Positions 49,901 through 61,132 are shown, counted from the first letter of the stretch. The stretch is DNA of 64,000 nucleotides from Sipunculus nudus (GCA_026874595.1 CM049306.1:95965642-96029641), one strand, 5' to 3'. Notes: generated from the sequence alone by a model not told the origin. Program-made: numbers and translations.

Positions 49901-52900
49901 AATTTAACAAAGGGAAATAAGATGAAACCAATCAAGTACTGATGTTAGAAGTGGTAGAATTAGAGTTAATCACTGACCACAAACAAAAATGTAAGGATCA
50001 TTTGATAAACTGTGATCCAGCTGACATTGCAACCAGGCAATGGCATTGAGGCTAAGTGGTCTCTGCTGTGATACATGACTTAATCAAAGGCTTTGATGAA
50101 ATTCAACATGGGTAAGATGAGAAGATTTTACTTCACTAAGACAAATGAGACAGGGCAAGTAAATCTAAAGTATGTGTCCTTCAAAAAACAGATCCTGCGA
50201 CAATACTAATCAATCTTAAGAATGTATCTTTAAAAACAAGGGACCCATGGGTCACTCAGCTGTAGTTGACCTTGGAGGTGAAATCTAAAATAATATCAAA
50301 TGGAGATAAAGCCTAAGAGGAAAAGGTAATATAAGCCATGGCTGGTTTACATGATTGGTTTGTATTGATGAGTATGAAATTGTTGCAAATAATATTTTGT
50401 GACCAAACCATGCATTTCCTAATGTTAAAATTGAAGCATGTGAGCAGTTTGTGAGCATAAGATGTATATTATCACCATGATCATTGGTTAGCTTTCTGAT
50501 AAATTGTTGACAGTTCAGTAGTTTACACATTTGTTCAATTGGATCCATTTTTTTTATGATATACATATTATTATATATATGTATTTTTTTTTATTCTAAA
50601 AAACATATACAGTTGAAATATAACTAATGTCCCCAGTCCACAGGTGCAAGGATTTGGTGGTGGTGGTAGGGGGGCTGGAATCATGGGAGTTACAACATCT
50701 GTATTTTTATAGTGTATACATAGGATGTTCACTGAATTCAACAATGCTTACAGGATAAAATAGTTCATTCAAATCAGTTAATATTTAAACAAGGCCTACT
50801 GGCCTAATGCAAACCTGTGCATTGCGAAATACACCAGGTGTAATGCTTCAATGCTGGACCATTACTTCTCATGTATATGAACAATGCAAGTGCTAAAACA
50901 TTTTAAATAAGAAACAATTACACAAACATCACTTCTGAAATTCTGGCATGGGTGCACACACTGTGCAAAAATTATTGTAGGTGGCACCACCAGTCTTGTA
51001 TACGACAAAGCTATTTGATGTGTATAAATAAGCCCAATTCCAGGCTGATATATCAAATTCCTCTGAAGAAATAAGCAGGCACATACATGGTGCAAAAGTC
51101 ATTGTAGCTGGCGACACCTGTCTTTTGAACGGGAAGGCCATCAAAGACACATAGACAGGTCAAAATACCAGGCCAATACATCAAACTTACCTTGAGTCTG
51201 ATGCCTGGGGCTGACCAGGCTTAGGTTAGAAAGGCAGTTGCCCCGAGTGAACTGTGACAAATTTGCTGGCTCAGGCTACTGCACTGAGTGAACTCATGAC
51301 CTGCACCTGGCTAGACTGAGTGAACTTTTGACCTGTACCTGGCTACCCTGAGTGAACTCTTGACCTGTTGCATAATCTGACACAATTGGCAGTCTGCCAA
51401 AGCTATAAATAAATCAAGGTTAACTTTGGTGCCAAATCTGATGCAGTGGGCAATCTGCCAACGCTATAAACAGAATGCAGCTACTGCACTGAGTGAACTC
51501 CTGACCTGTACCTGGCTGCACTGAGTGAACCCTTGACCTGTTGCCTAATAAGATACAGTTGGCAGTCTGCCAAAGCTATAAATAGATCCAGACTGACCTT
51601 TGGCCGGTTGCCATATCTGAAATAGTAGCCACACCATTGCATAAGCTCACAGATTGGTTCCACATGCAACCCTGAGGGGCATAACACCCATGAGGTGATC
51701 ACATGCTTTGTGCTTGGCTGCACTGATTGAACTCTTGACCTATATCTGGCTGCACTGAATGAACTCTTGATCTGTTGCCAAATCTGAAACAGTTGGCAGT
51801 TTCTCAACTCATTTAAAGATACAGACACAATCTTCGCCTGTTGGTAAATCTGTTTACACATACTGAAAGACTTTAGCTAAAATGCTTTTTTTTTCAAGCT
51901 GACATATTCATAAACTTTTTATCAAAATATCTAGAATAATAAAAGATGCAGTCCTTTCATTGGTAAAGGTCCAATAATTCTGCCAAAAATCATTCAAGTA
52001 AACCTGAACAAAGGCCACCTAAGAATAATTTTTGTGCAATGTTACAGAAGTTATAAATTGAAACAATAATTTTGAACAAACTTTAGAAAGCACTACCCTA
52101 GGATCATTGCTGTGCAATATTAAACAATTTGGCTGTATTGTTTCAGAGAAGAAGTTTTTTGTAGCCGTCAGTATGATACAGGCACTGATGACCCCCGTAC
52201 AAAAAAGGCCAATGCAGGTGACACCACCAATACCTCAATTTCAGATATGACTCATGTGACCAAATTTGGCATAAAATTTGGTGATGATAGCTCCAGCCTT
52301 TCTTAGACTGTAATTTTAGTATGCTTTTTTGGACAGATGACTAAATTCAACTTCCTGTAACTCGGCCAAAAATCAATAAACTTAAACCATTCGAACAAAC
52401 TTGAAAAAGATTGTTCCAGGAATCATTTCTGTGAAATATTGAGCAATTTGGGTGAATAGTTTCAGAGAAGAAGATTTTTAAAACTTTTTTAGCTTTTTAT
52501 CCCTATAAAATCTAAGAAAATTCAGTTAGCAAAAAAATAAGCAAAAAGTTTTTTAGATGACTAATTTTTTGCATAAAATTTCAAGATGCTAACTCTTGCC
52601 GTTTTCAAGATAGTATGTGTTAACGTACAGACGACGGCCGACGACCGCCAGTTGATGCCACACCATCGCATAAGCTCACAGGTTCACTTTAAAGGACAGA
52701 CAGATTGGTAGACACACAAAGCTGATAACATATGAAGTTTCCATTATTTTTATAATCTTTTTTATTATATCATTTTTTTTTAAGTTTAACATGTGCAATA
52801 TTACACAACTGAATATATAAACTGCTTTCAAATTTCAGACTTTTATATCCATACACATACAGCATATGAAAGTTATTTCAACAGTGCTTAGAGGAAAAAT

Positions 52901-55900
52901 TTCATAAATTATATATATTTAATGATAATGGAGAGATGATGGACAGACAGAGCTGATCAATCTATGTGTCATTCTCCTGAGGCAAGAATATGTTACAAAT
53001 TTCAGATTTAAACAGATTAAATACTTATGTTTACATGTTGTGAAAATTTCAATTAACAGTACTTGTATGAAAAACTAGATGTGTCGGAACGACACGAATG
53101 CCCCCGCCTGGGGCAAATTAGAAACATTTGTTAAATTTTGAAAAATTTTTTAAGTTCAGGAGATGTCATATGGTCAAAAGTAGGTCAACAAGGGCAAAAT
53201 GCAAACTCAATCTGTAACCGGTCATTATCAAGCAACACACCAAAAATTAGGCCAGTATCTGCAGGCATTGTGAAAAAAAGTCCATACATGTGCATTTTCC
53301 ATAAAAAATTTTTTTCATGAAATGTTCTATGTTTAGGAGCCGTAAAACAGCCATATTTATTTAAAATATTCAGAAATTATCAGAACCTTGACTGTCATAT
53401 TTACCCCCGAAACGCAAGGAGTAACTTCCAGTCAGGTTTGCTGTGTTTGTGAGTAATTTAATGGACTGTGAGTTCCGGGACAAAACGCGAACTCGATCTG
53501 TAACTATCATTATCTGCCCACACATAAAAAATCAGGGTGGTATCTGCAGGCATTGAGGAGAAAAAGTCGGTACATATGCATTTGTTATGAAAATGTCTAT
53601 TTTTCATGAAATTTTCTATGTTCAGGAGCAGTCAAATGGTCAAAAGTAGGTCAACTGGGACAAAACAAGAACTCGATCTGTAACTGGTCATTATCTGCCT
53701 ACACACCAAAAATCAGGCCCGTATCTGCAGGCACTGCAAAAAAAAGGTCAGTACATGTGCACTTTTTTATGAAATTTCTATGTTAGAGCACCGTCAAACG
53801 GTCATAACTGGTCATTATCTGCCTACACACCAAAAATCAGGCTAGTATCTGCAGATATTGCGAAAAAAATGCTGTACATGTGTATTTGTCATGAAAATTT
53901 ATATTTTTCATGAAATTTTCTATGTTTAGGAGCCGTAAAATGATCAAAAGTAGGTCAACTGGGATGAAACGCACACTCGATCTGTAACTGGTCAATATCT
54001 GCCCACACACCAAAAATCAGGCCAATATCTGCAGGCACTGTGAAAAAAAGTCCGTACATGTGTATTTGTCATGAAAATTTCAATTTTTTCATGAAATTTT
54101 CTAAGTTTAGGAGCCGTAAAACGGTCAAAAGTAAGTCAACTGACACGAAATGCGAACTTGTTCTGTAACTGGTCATTATCTGCCTACACACTAAAAATCA
54201 GGTCAATATCTGCAGGCATTGCGAAAAAAAGTCTTTACATGTGTATTTGTCATTAAAATTTCTATTTTTCATGAAATTTTCTAAGTTTAGGAGCCGTATA
54301 ACTGTCAAAAGTAGGTCAACCGGGACGAAACGCGAACTTGATCTGTAACTGGTCTATATCTGCCCACATACCAAAAATCAGGCCAATTTCTGCAGGCATT
54401 GTGAAAAAAAATTCTGTACATGTGTATTTGTCATGAAAATTTCTATTTTTCATGAAATTTTCTAAGTTAAGGAGCCATAAAACGGTCAAAAGTAGGTCAA
54501 CTGGGACGAAAGCGAACTCGATCTGTAACTGGTCTATATCTGCCCATACACCAAAAATCAGGCCAATATCTGCAGGCATTGTGAAAAAAAGTCTGTACAA
54601 CTGTTTGATTTCGGAATGAAGGAAGGACAGAAGAACGGACATGGGTAAAACTATATGCCCCGGCCACTCTGTGGCGGGAGCATAAAAAACATGCCATGGG
54701 CAAAGTTGGGCAAAATCTAAGGTACTGATTTAACTTAATGCTAATAACTTATAAATTTTACAAAATTGAGATCTAATATTGGGTATACAACTGAATCTCA
54801 ATTAAACAAAGTTAAATACTTGGAAAAAAAGTCTCTAGCTTCAAAAATGTTAATGTTAATTGAGTAAATATTTTTCCTGATTTTTTACAAAGTCCATTAT
54901 GTTCGGGCCCATGGCTTAGAGAAATACACTTAACTGACTTAATTACTGGCATGAATATAGGAAATATATAGGAGAATATCTCTGGAAAATATTAAGAAAA
55001 ACAGATGAGTGGTTTTGATATTAGGCAGTCCTGAAGTGTGATAATAGGTTTTTAATTGAATTTTGAGGTTTTTTCTTAATTTTTCGAAGGAAAGAAGTTG
55101 CAGTGACCCAATTTTTGGTTTGATAGGAGATTTTGGGGACATCTAACAGTATGCCTATTTTGGATTTGTAAGTTGGTTTCAAAATGTGCTAGTTTAGTGG
55201 ACAGATGGACAGAAGGACGGACAAAGGACTTTCACCATAGCTCAGATGACTTACAGTTAGCTGAGCTAAAAATGACTTAAGAGTAAAATAAATCACAAAT
55301 AAGAAAGAAGAGTAAAACCAGGCAAATCTGAGTGTCTTCCTCCATTATTTTTGCTCTACTAAAAAATACTTTTTCAACTTCATTAATACCTCTTGATCTG
55401 TTTCTGATATCTTTGAGAATTTCGAGACTATTGGCCAAATAAAATAACAAATTATTATGTGTGGATTAATTGACATGATAATCAGATGAAATGTGATGGA
55501 AAGGCAAATGCTTTATGGTTGATGAGGAGTTGTTGCCCGGTAAACATCTGAAATATTTCCCAAAGCTGGCGACAGACTAAGCAAAAGACTTTTTCCCAAA
55601 ATCAAAGCAAGCAACTTTAATTCTTGACTTGTGTTCCTGGATCTGAATTCCAGAATCCACAAAATATAATAAAATACCACTTTAGTTACTCTTCATGTTT
55701 TGAGTTTGCATTAAAGAGTGATACATAAAGTCCATTACAAAGGGAAGATAATGAAAATGAAGATACTTATACTTAAAATCATGTAAAGAGTCCACAGTAA
55801 TTTAAGCAACATACTGATGTTGCAAACTGGTTACTGCTGGCAACATTGCAAACTCAAGAATGATTTATCAAGATGGCAGGAAATGAAATCACAAATGGAG

Positions 55901-58900
55901 CAACTCTACTAAAATTGAATTAGAAGAACTATTTTAGAAGACATGCATTTTCAAACTTATTAAGACAACTGGTAAATGTTGGCAACCAGTGGCAATTATG
56001 CAAACTCTAGAATGATTTATCATGATGGCAGGAAATGAAATCACAAATGGAGCAACTCTACTAACCTCAATTTGTATGAGAAAAACTATTTTAGAAGACA
56101 TGCATTTTCAAACTTATTAAAACAACTGGTACATATTGGCAACTAGTGACAATGATGCAAACTCTAGAATGATTTATCATGATGGCAGGCAATGAAATCA
56201 CAAATGGAGCAACTCTACTAACCTCAATTTGTATGAGAAAAACTATTTTAGAAGACATGCATTTTCAAACTTATTAAAACAACTGGTACATATTGGCAAC
56301 CAGTGACAATGATGCAAACTCTAGAATGATTTATCATGATGGCAGGCAATGAAATCACAAATGGAGCAACTCTACTAACCACAAGTTGTATGAGAAGAAC
56401 TATTTTAGAAGACATGCATTTTCAAACTTATTAAGACAACTGGTAAATGTTGGCAACCAGTGGCAATGATGCAAACTCTAGAATGATTTATCATGATGGC
56501 AGGTGATGAAATCTCAAACGGAGCAACTCTACAAAACTCAAGTTGTGGGAGAAGAAGTATTTTACAGAACATGAATTTTCAAACTTATTAAGACAACTGG
56601 TCACTGCTGGCCAACAGCTGCAATGGTACACACTGTAGAATGATTTAGCATGATAGGCCATGAAAATCACAAACTGAGTAACTCTAATTAACTCAAGTTG
56701 GGGGAAAAGAAATATTTAAGAGGATATAAATTAAAGACATAGAAATTTTTGTCTAAAAGGGGAATAAAGCAAATAATTTCAATGATAAGAAAGTCTATAT
56801 TTAAGGAAACCATAAGAAATGTGCTGTATTGTGAAAAAGGCACCACAGTTATAATTCCAGATCTGATGGGATCAGAAAGATTACCTAATAATTCAATTAC
56901 ATAAAACTATTCAATGGCACCAGCAAACCTTACACAAGGTAAACAAATCTGAACACTTTTAAATAACAAAATCTTGCATTTACATGTTTGTATCATAATG
57001 AAAATTATTTTTTAGAGTAATGACAACTGAATATAATGCATAAAATACATACATATAAATATTATATTAATATATATGCCACACAAAATTTACTTTAATA
57101 TATATCTTGTTCACTTCTTAGACATAAAAAAAAATATTTTTGAAATGTTTAAGTATTCTAGGATATGAACCTGTAGGATTGCACCGGTCCTCAATTATGA
57201 TAACATTATTAAAATGTATGATAAAACAAAATACCATAAACAACTTTCTACTTTTTGGACTGCTGAAATTTTATTAAATAAAAATCCAAATAACTTCATA
57301 AATGGTCATTTTGAAACAGAGCAATATATTGTTCTATCACATCCCCTTCCCCAAAATGGGGGTTATTTTGCTTTAATAAAGTATTTCACTAATGCTCAAT
57401 ATTCTAAAGAGTTTGCAAAAACAAAATTTACAGAATCAAAATTTAAAAAAACTGACAGGATCAGAAAGTATTGGTTCAGCTAGCTACAACTAATTTGCCA
57501 TGTCATGTTTTATATGACAATATCACTAAGAGGTCTAAATACATGGTTTATTTCCATCCTTGATGATGTGTTTTGCAAATTGCAGTAACTATGTATAATA
57601 AACAAATATAATCATGACACAGTCACTAAATATACTTCTTAAAAAATACATACCTTCTGCATTGGAAACAGGCCACCAGGAACTAAACGTGAAATGGACT
57701 AAAAATCTGAAAATTATCAAAATACATGGGTTAATAATGAGGGAGTTGCCTGGCAATAATTTAAATGTAGAGGTATTCATACAGCTCAAACATTTAACAA
57801 TTAAAGCTGAATCTGTCGCTCATTTAGACACAAATGAGACCAAATACATACAGTTTAGTATTATGTCCGTAAGGCAAAAACAGAGTTAACCCTGTGCACA
57901 TCTATGTTATTTGTTGGTTCACACCAGTTATATTTTCATTAAATGAACTTACAAACAAGTAAACATACATTTCTGGGCAGTGAAGTCTCAATAGTAATCA
58001 AATCATTACAACATTATACTGAATGAAATCAAAGATTAAATTCTAGAAAGATGAAACAAATAAACTTACAATGCTACTTCATTAACCAGCCACATAAGTG
58101 ATCTAAACAGCTGCTTAATGGGCTGAAATAAAAAGAAATAGCATGTAACAAACCATTACTATATAAAATTCATGACAGTATTTGTACTTATTAACTGTAC
58201 ATGTATAAAGCTTTACAAAAGTAATCTCAGAATCAGGTTAAGTTTTTAAAGTCAGCAAAAGCCTGATTTAACTGCTATTGTTATAATGTAGTTAACTATT
58301 ATAAATATGATTTTCTTTAACAATCTTAAACCAAAAATTTAAATCATATCAAAAAGAAAGATTATTTATTTAAACTAAATCATCATTAATATAAAACTAT
58401 TATTTTTTTCTTAACTTATTTTATATATCAGCTAAATCTTATCTTGACTTTAACTTTTAATTTTCTGAAATTTTATTTAGTCTGAACAGGGCACCACCTA
58501 CATTAAAAAATATTGAGCTTGCACTGCTGTCTGCCTTCTCCCAGTTGACACACAGCCCCTGATAGTCATACAGGGTGATCCTGTAAACACAGGTAACTTC
58601 CAGTTAGTGGTTCTCTTTCTTTTAGAAAATAAGTGACAACATTTTATTAATAGAAGATTCATTAACAGAAGATAATCTACCCATCTACATGTCATATTGC
58701 ATATCTCTAAGTAAATCCTGAGCATCCACTGAATTATTCATAAATTAAACAAGTAATTTGTGGAATTTATGTCCCCCACTTCCGCCTCTTGTTGTCCCCG
58801 TTTTGCCTTCTCATTGTTTAGTTTTAGTTTTTCCCTGAAGATGTCTCCACATGTCATTTTGCCTCTGTTTTAGTTTTCATCATCCCCTGAAGATGTCTCT

Positions 58901-59875
58901 ACATGTCAAAATTTTGTTATCAACTGGGAACAAAAAGGAAAATTTTGTTTTGTTTTGGAGCTGGTGATAATAGTTTAGACGGACACTCCAAAACCATCCC
59001 AACCAAGTCATGCATGAGAGCAATCACTGACCACAATTTAAATGAAATTGGGTAATATTAAGAAAAGTTATCGCACAGAAACAAAAACCTGATGAACGGA
59101 CAGACAGACAGACAAACCCAAATCAATGTCCCCCATCTGCAGAAGACAATAAATCTGAGTGATGGTATTTGCACTTAATAACACAGACACAACATTTAGA
59201 AGTTTATTGCATATACTGAAGTCTGATAAAGTCTGTAATAAACTTACTTTTCAAATATGCCCTCTCTCGGCCCTTGATCCTCCTTGATCACCAGTTTCTT
59301 CATCATGGTTCCATCTTCACTGCCCAGAAATTTTCCAATCTGTAAAAAAAGTCTGGCTTACATTCAATACACAAGTCATCATGCCAAAAGAATTGTTCTG
59401 CAATAAAAAATAATAATATACATCATCTACAGAGTTAATTCATTAATTTATGAAATATTGCCTGCAAAGCAGTTGAAACTGACAGCACTGAAAGATGGAA
59501 TCTAACAGCTCAACATCACTCAATCATGTGACTGTGTAGCAACTCTTTACACTTTTATATTTATATCATTAACTCAGATGCTCATACAGTGAAACAACTG
59601 TAAAAAGAACACCCATTGGACTATCAAAAAGTGGTCTTAATTCACAGATGGTTTCATTAGACAGGTCAGTTGTAACCAGAGTGAATGCTTTTGGTTTACT
59701 CAAGGGTGGTCTTAATAGACAGATGGTCTTATAAGACAGGTGGTCTTCCAGCAGGTTCCCCTGTACTTCTGTGTTTCTGTGCTTGTATACATGTATGTCC
59801 GCCTACCTCCTCCTCATGGGTGGAGAAAATGATGAACCCATTCTCATCCAACAGGTAGCAGGCGACAGTCTCTGT
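29516..59875 (-). CDS. Voltage-gated calcium channel alpha-2/delta subunit, C-terminal part of gene
   Basis: Eleven minus-strand exons encode the delta portion of an alpha-2/delta subunit: CYLLDENGF, GKFLGSED, ITLYDYQGLC, the WLVNEVAL and FSSWWP helix region, a cysteine cluster, NIPHTNMLLLVRDNTCQC, then YRRRPKEC and a hydrophobic GPI-type tail. This matches the C-terminal order of the CACNA2D family, closest from memory to alpha-2/delta-3. Alpha-2/delta proteins are extracellular auxiliary subunits that raise surface expression of CaV1/CaV2 channels; they are cleaved into alpha-2 and delta and membrane-anchored. Constitutive exons total 644 nt including the stop; with one cassette of 124, 283 or 325 nt the total is always divisible by 3 (255, 308 or 322 residues in this window). 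Exons for the signal peptide, VWA and Cache domains are beyond the right edge. Paralogue assignment is uncertain, so no symbol is given. Confidence 0.92.
30975..31397. mobile_element. hAT-like MITE with gctggtac target duplication
   Basis: Ends TAGGGCTGAAACGG and, reverse-complemented, TAGGGCTGAAAGG. The 8-bp direct repeat gctggtac flanks it exactly (30967-30974 and 31398-31405). Subterminal arrays of ctcgagtactcgagt at both ends can pair with each other. It lies in the last intron of the alpha-2/delta gene. Confidence 0.88.
31552..31640 (-). CDS. Alpha-2/delta penultimate exon (after the U12 intron)
   Basis: Begins TA then codons ELNESKTCERLQTEIYRRRP and ends KECHWTHEN at the donor gaaaat|gtaaga. 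The start completes a codon split after its first base. The peptide aligns without gaps to the NES-C-ERL ... RRRPxxC segment of vertebrate alpha-2/delta-3 as I remember it. Only a CAC|TA boundary (AC acceptor) gives that gapless alignment. Confidence 0.88.
31641..33330 (-). other. U12-type AT-AC intron
   Basis: On the minus strand the intron starts ATATCCTTTT (33330-33321), the exact U12-type AT-AC donor consensus. It ends GATCAC, with a branch-site CCTTAAC at 31656-31650 whose branch A is 10 nt from the last intron base. There is no usable GT donor in the right phase: the candidate GT sites nearby give wrong phase or lose the alignment. Both the splice sequences and the protein match support minor-spliceosome removal. 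Confidence 0.85.
32160..33045 (-). repeat. Tandem repeat, three ~300-bp units
   Basis: Units share ataggtcaaggtcacccatc (32255, 32558 and 32857), ggttcctgagaaataa and tgtaggtggcgc blocks. The 3' end has cggacagacagcttgggtgac, an end type seen in other dispersed repeats here. It sits inside the U12 intron. Confidence 0.75.
33331..33437 (-). CDS. Alpha-2/delta exon after the cassette cluster
   Basis: Acceptor ccctgtttcag, then A and codons SYYAHNIPHTNMLLLVRDN, TCQC and GPIKLTPKE, ending with a single C before the AT donor. The first base completes the codon started by any of the three cassettes. The NIPHTNMLLLV...C.C pattern corresponds to the IPxxNLxxxVVxxxCxC motif of the family. Confidence 0.93.
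34863..34926. repeat. (TA)n microsatellite
   Basis: About 30 nearly uninterrupted TA units. Confidence 0.95.
35256..35269 (+). promoter_or_regulatory. CTCF-like motif, perfect to consensus
   Basis: CCACCAGATGGCAC fits every position of CCASYAGRKGGCRS. It lies in an alpha-2/delta intron. A 14-bp degenerate match can occur by chance. Confidence 0.35.
35847..35860 (-). promoter_or_regulatory. CTCF-like motif
   Basis: The minus strand reads CCACCGGAGGGCGC, one mismatch to CCASYAGRKGGCRS. It faces the motif at 35256 from 590 bp away. Confidence 0.3.
38440..40390. repeat. Degenerate purine-rich minisatellite flank
   Basis: Plus-strand sequence built from imperfect ~20-bp units such as gtagaggacaggggtagtgg. 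Block-level duplications exist: 39120-39420 resembles 39840-40130. It grades into the regular 105-bp array. Minus ORFs (Ser/Thr/Pro/Leu-rich) are only readings of the repeat. Confidence 0.85.
40391..43800. repeat. Satellite with a 105-bp unit, about 32 copies
   Basis: The unit runs gacatggttagaaaacaggg, then blocks gaagaggagaggggtaattg, acaggggcagaggactgggg, taatggacaggagaagccga and catggggtagttgacagagg plus gaaaa, 105 bp in all. Successive gacatggtt copies at 40533 and 40638 confirm the period. The unit is itself about five ~21-bp sub-repeats. A 2-bp shorter variant (gacgggcagagg instead of gacaggggcagagg) occurs near 41518, 41936 and 43090. The first two lie in duplicated blocks of four units, showing higher-order amplification. 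105 is 35 codons, so minus-strand frames stay open for up to 585 codons until a 2-bp variant shifts them. It lies in the intron after the cassettes. Confidence 0.95.
43801..44095. repeat. Degenerate right flank of the satellite
   Basis: The regular unit stops after aaaacagtgctagaggacag. Irregular units (gtagaggacctgggatagtgg, gacagggggtagtggacagg) continue to about 44095. Confidence 0.8.
44640..45210. repeat. Degenerate ~28-bp minisatellite
   Basis: Many diverged units of the kind gttgccatggaagtgtcaac followed by tgtttgtg. The plus ORF at 44764-44994 is a reading of this repeat. Confidence 0.75.
45442..45766 (-). CDS. Alpha-2/delta cassette exon c (325 nt)
   Basis: Acceptor ttactgctgcag, donor cagag|gtaagt. 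It opens with AT completing a codon started by G upstream (Asp) and leaves AG to be completed by A downstream (Arg). Between are 107 open codons, with DWGLEQMYRIG, RASGRQLTFQEVHEIVDSL and a Cys followed 22 residues later by CKCNEQ. N-glycosylation sequons NIT and NWT are present. It does not match a domain I know. The phase, the Cys spacing and the position tie it to the alpha-2/delta gene as an alternative to the exons at 47940 and 49514. Confidence 0.78.
45767..47939 (-). other. Alpha-2/delta intron between cassettes c and b
   Basis: AT-rich, with a TA run at about 46861-46903 and the palindrome gacccatgggtc at 46818-46829. A GAT/ATG-rich stretch lies at 47790-47930. No further cassette recognised. 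Confidence 0.4.
46861..46903. repeat. (TA)n microsatellite
   Basis: About 20 uninterrupted TA units. Confidence 0.95.
47940..48222 (-). CDS. Alpha-2/delta cassette exon b (283 nt)
   Basis: Acceptor ttcatcctgcccag, donor aa|gtgagt. It opens with GA (upstream G makes Gly) and ends with AA (downstream A makes Lys). The 93 codons in between include MMQRDEARRHYREYQ, IMDWWNDILRRYDRRRP and a Cys followed 22 residues later by CASCGFIN. The C-x22-CxxC pattern then K-SYYAHNIP fits the cysteine cluster before the IPxxN motif in vertebrate alpha-2/delta proteins. Sequons NIT and NAS are present. Skipping the splice would hit a TGA at once, so the donor is needed. Confidence 0.83.
48223..49513 (-). other. 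Alpha-2/delta intron between cassettes b and a
   Basis: AT-rich, no exon or clear repeat seen. The plus-strand ggggcgcc stretch at 48315-48330 is a weak CTCF-like site at most. Confidence 0.4.
49514..49637 (-). CDS. Alpha-2/delta cassette exon a (124 nt)
   Basis: Acceptor gtttgtctgcacag, donor ccaccat|gtaagt. It opens with CA (upstream G makes Ala) and ends AT (downstream A makes Ile). The 40 codons between read KLDKKPEYGICDKMLDLFG and then VPDLLANSSSKGNYSCCQNST. A Cys is followed 23 residues later by CC. Three sequons (NSS, NYS, NST) are packed into the last 16 residues. Its length is the closest to the corresponding short segment of vertebrate alpha-2/delta, so it may be the ancestral form. 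Confidence 0.8.
50809..52687 (-). mobile_element. TIR-bearing repeat family A, copy 3
   Basis: Ends gcaaacctgtg (50809-50819) and cacaggttcac (52677-52687), each one base off the family ends. Its order is the reverse complement of copy 1: the caggtcaagagttcactcag units at 51230-51800, then the 52180-52690 part matching 16090-16560. It lies in an alpha-2/delta intron. The flank aaggcctactggcctaat also matches the other copies. Confidence 0.7.
53090..54680. repeat. Tandem repeat, ~180-bp period, about 8 units
   Basis: Units contain ggtcaaaagtaggtcaactg, gaactcgatctgtaactggt, catgaaaatttctatttttc and tctgcaggcattgcgaaaaa. Copies of the first block lie at 53950, 54131, 54311 and 54492. The array begins after tagatgtgtcggaacgacac and ends near ggccactctgtggcgggagc. 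It lies in an alpha-2/delta intron. Confidence 0.85.
55840..56700. repeat. Tandem repeat, ~157-bp period, about 6 units
   Basis: Units start gatttatcatgatggcaggaa (55862, 56014, 56171, 56328, 56484 and 56642) and include aaatcacaaatggagcaact and gaagacatgcattttcaaac. The spacing is 152-158 bp. It is intronic and has no coding. Confidence 0.9.
57654..57706 (-). CDS. Alpha-2/delta exon with FSSWW motif
   Basis: Acceptor gataattttcag, donor gaag|gtatgt. It starts with A completing Leu, then 17 codons FLVHFTFSSWWPVSNAE, and ends with a lone G. This matches the FLVEFNLCSWW segment of vertebrate alpha-2/delta-3 as remembered. The trailing G is what all three cassettes complete. Confidence 0.92.
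58070..58122 (-). CDS. Alpha-2/delta exon with WLVNEVA helix
   Basis: Acceptor ttttatttcag, donor gcatt|gtaagt. Seventeen codons, PIKQLFRSLMWLVNEVA, plus TT; phase 0 in, 2 out. It corresponds to the amphipathic FLxAVKWIxTE segment of the family. Confidence 0.92.
58502..58580 (-). CDS. Alpha-2/delta exon with ITLYDYQ motif
   Basis: Acceptor ctgtgtttacag, donor tttaat|gtaggt. G completes Lys, then 26 codons starting ITLYDYQGLCVNWEKAD and ending SIFFN. YDYQ followed by a Cys is among the most recognisable motifs of alpha-2/delta C-terminal regions. Confidence 0.95.
59248..59339 (-). CDS. Alpha-2/delta exon with GKFLGSEDGTMM
   Basis: Acceptor gacttttttta cag, donor gaaaa|gtaagt. Thirty codons starting IGKFLGSEDGTMMKKLV and ending EGIFE, then AA. 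It corresponds to the GxFFGEID...M segment of the family. Confidence 0.93.
59807..59875 (-). CDS. Alpha-2/delta exon with CYLLDENGF (first in window)
   Basis: Acceptor ggtatttttcag, donor gaggag|gtaggc. Twenty-three codons TETVACYLLDENGFIIFSTH then EEE; phase 0 at both ends. It matches the CYLIDxNGF motif of the VGCC alpha-2 region. The next exon upstream was not found. Confidence 0.92.
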
Positions 59876-61132
59876 CTGAAAAATACCAAGGTAACATACG
59901 TTATACAACCAGATGTCCCAACAGTTCGGGGAGAGATGAGCCAGTTACTTTAAAGGGACCTATTCTGATATCTGACTTCCATTTACTACAGATAATCCCT
60001 TGAACCTTTTAGAAAAATAGGCAAGAAAATGGTGATATCTCACAGGCTGTTTATTTTGTTCATATGGATCGTGTTTATAACATGTGGGGGCCCATAGTGT
60101 AGGGGCTTATGTAGCAAATTCGTCCGGAGTAAATTTTGTTTGTAAAAATGTGACACCCCATGCATTTTTGTTCTTCACCTTTCTATGAAGCCTTAAAAAC
60201 ATGGTGCCAATTTTTTTATACAGTTTTGACATGTCTTTCAGCTTGTATTAAAATAGTATTTAAAATGTTAAATTAATAAACTTTGACCGAAACATAAACA
60301 AAGTAAGCTGGGACAAGAGGATAGGAAAGGTTCTTTTTGGAATGTATTTACATACTAAACACACATACTTAGTTCTCTGACTAGTTTGGGATTGTCTAAA
60401 ATAATTTTTTTGGTTATATTAAATGTACCTATTCACATACCAAGTATATTTGATAAACACATATAGTGTTAAATGCTTAATACACATAGCTTGATTTTTT
60501 TCTCCTTAAAATATGATGGTGTCTGCTAATATTTCATTGTAAACCATTTGAGTACGCCTGTACACAAGTTATGTTAGGTTTGCGAGATCAGTGGTACAAA
60601 TGTAAACATAGCGCACATGCCACCTGGCGGCCAAACCACGCTACTTTACAAATCAAGATTTTCTCAAGCATCCCAATAGTGTACCTTTTTTTTTTATCTT
60701 CCATATCATTTCTCCTTGTTTGGGAGTTGTGCACACACAAGAACAGACAACCTCTAATTATGGTCTTTTTATGGTACACAGACACATGTGGACAGTGTTT
60801 ACTCACACACAGAACCATAACAATGAATAAAACAGGTGAATTGGAAATTGTAAGTCCATGTACAGGGATGGTTTTGCCAAACTAATGAACAAAATGCATG
60901 AGATAATTCACAAACTGTTGCAAATGTTTATGTACCTTGACAGTTTTCTGCAGGGGATAAGTGTTAATTTTCTTTCTAAAAGCAATGGTAATCTCTAGTC
61001 ATTTAAGCTATTCCATAAGGTAGCTCCCACCCGTGTAGTTTCTTAGACACTTAATTTTCCTATACATTGAGGTAAACATGAATGACAGACATACACACAC
61101 ACACACATATGTGTGAGTGTGTGTAGAGAGAG

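Noticed and set aside
60571-60885. 104-codon plus ORF and its 76-codon minus shadow
   Set aside because: No match to alpha-2/delta upstream exons or any known domain, and no convincing splice sites.
60930-60965. Possible 15-nt micro-exon with cag and gtacat borders on the minus strand
   Set aside because: Too short to support by homology, and the donor is weak.
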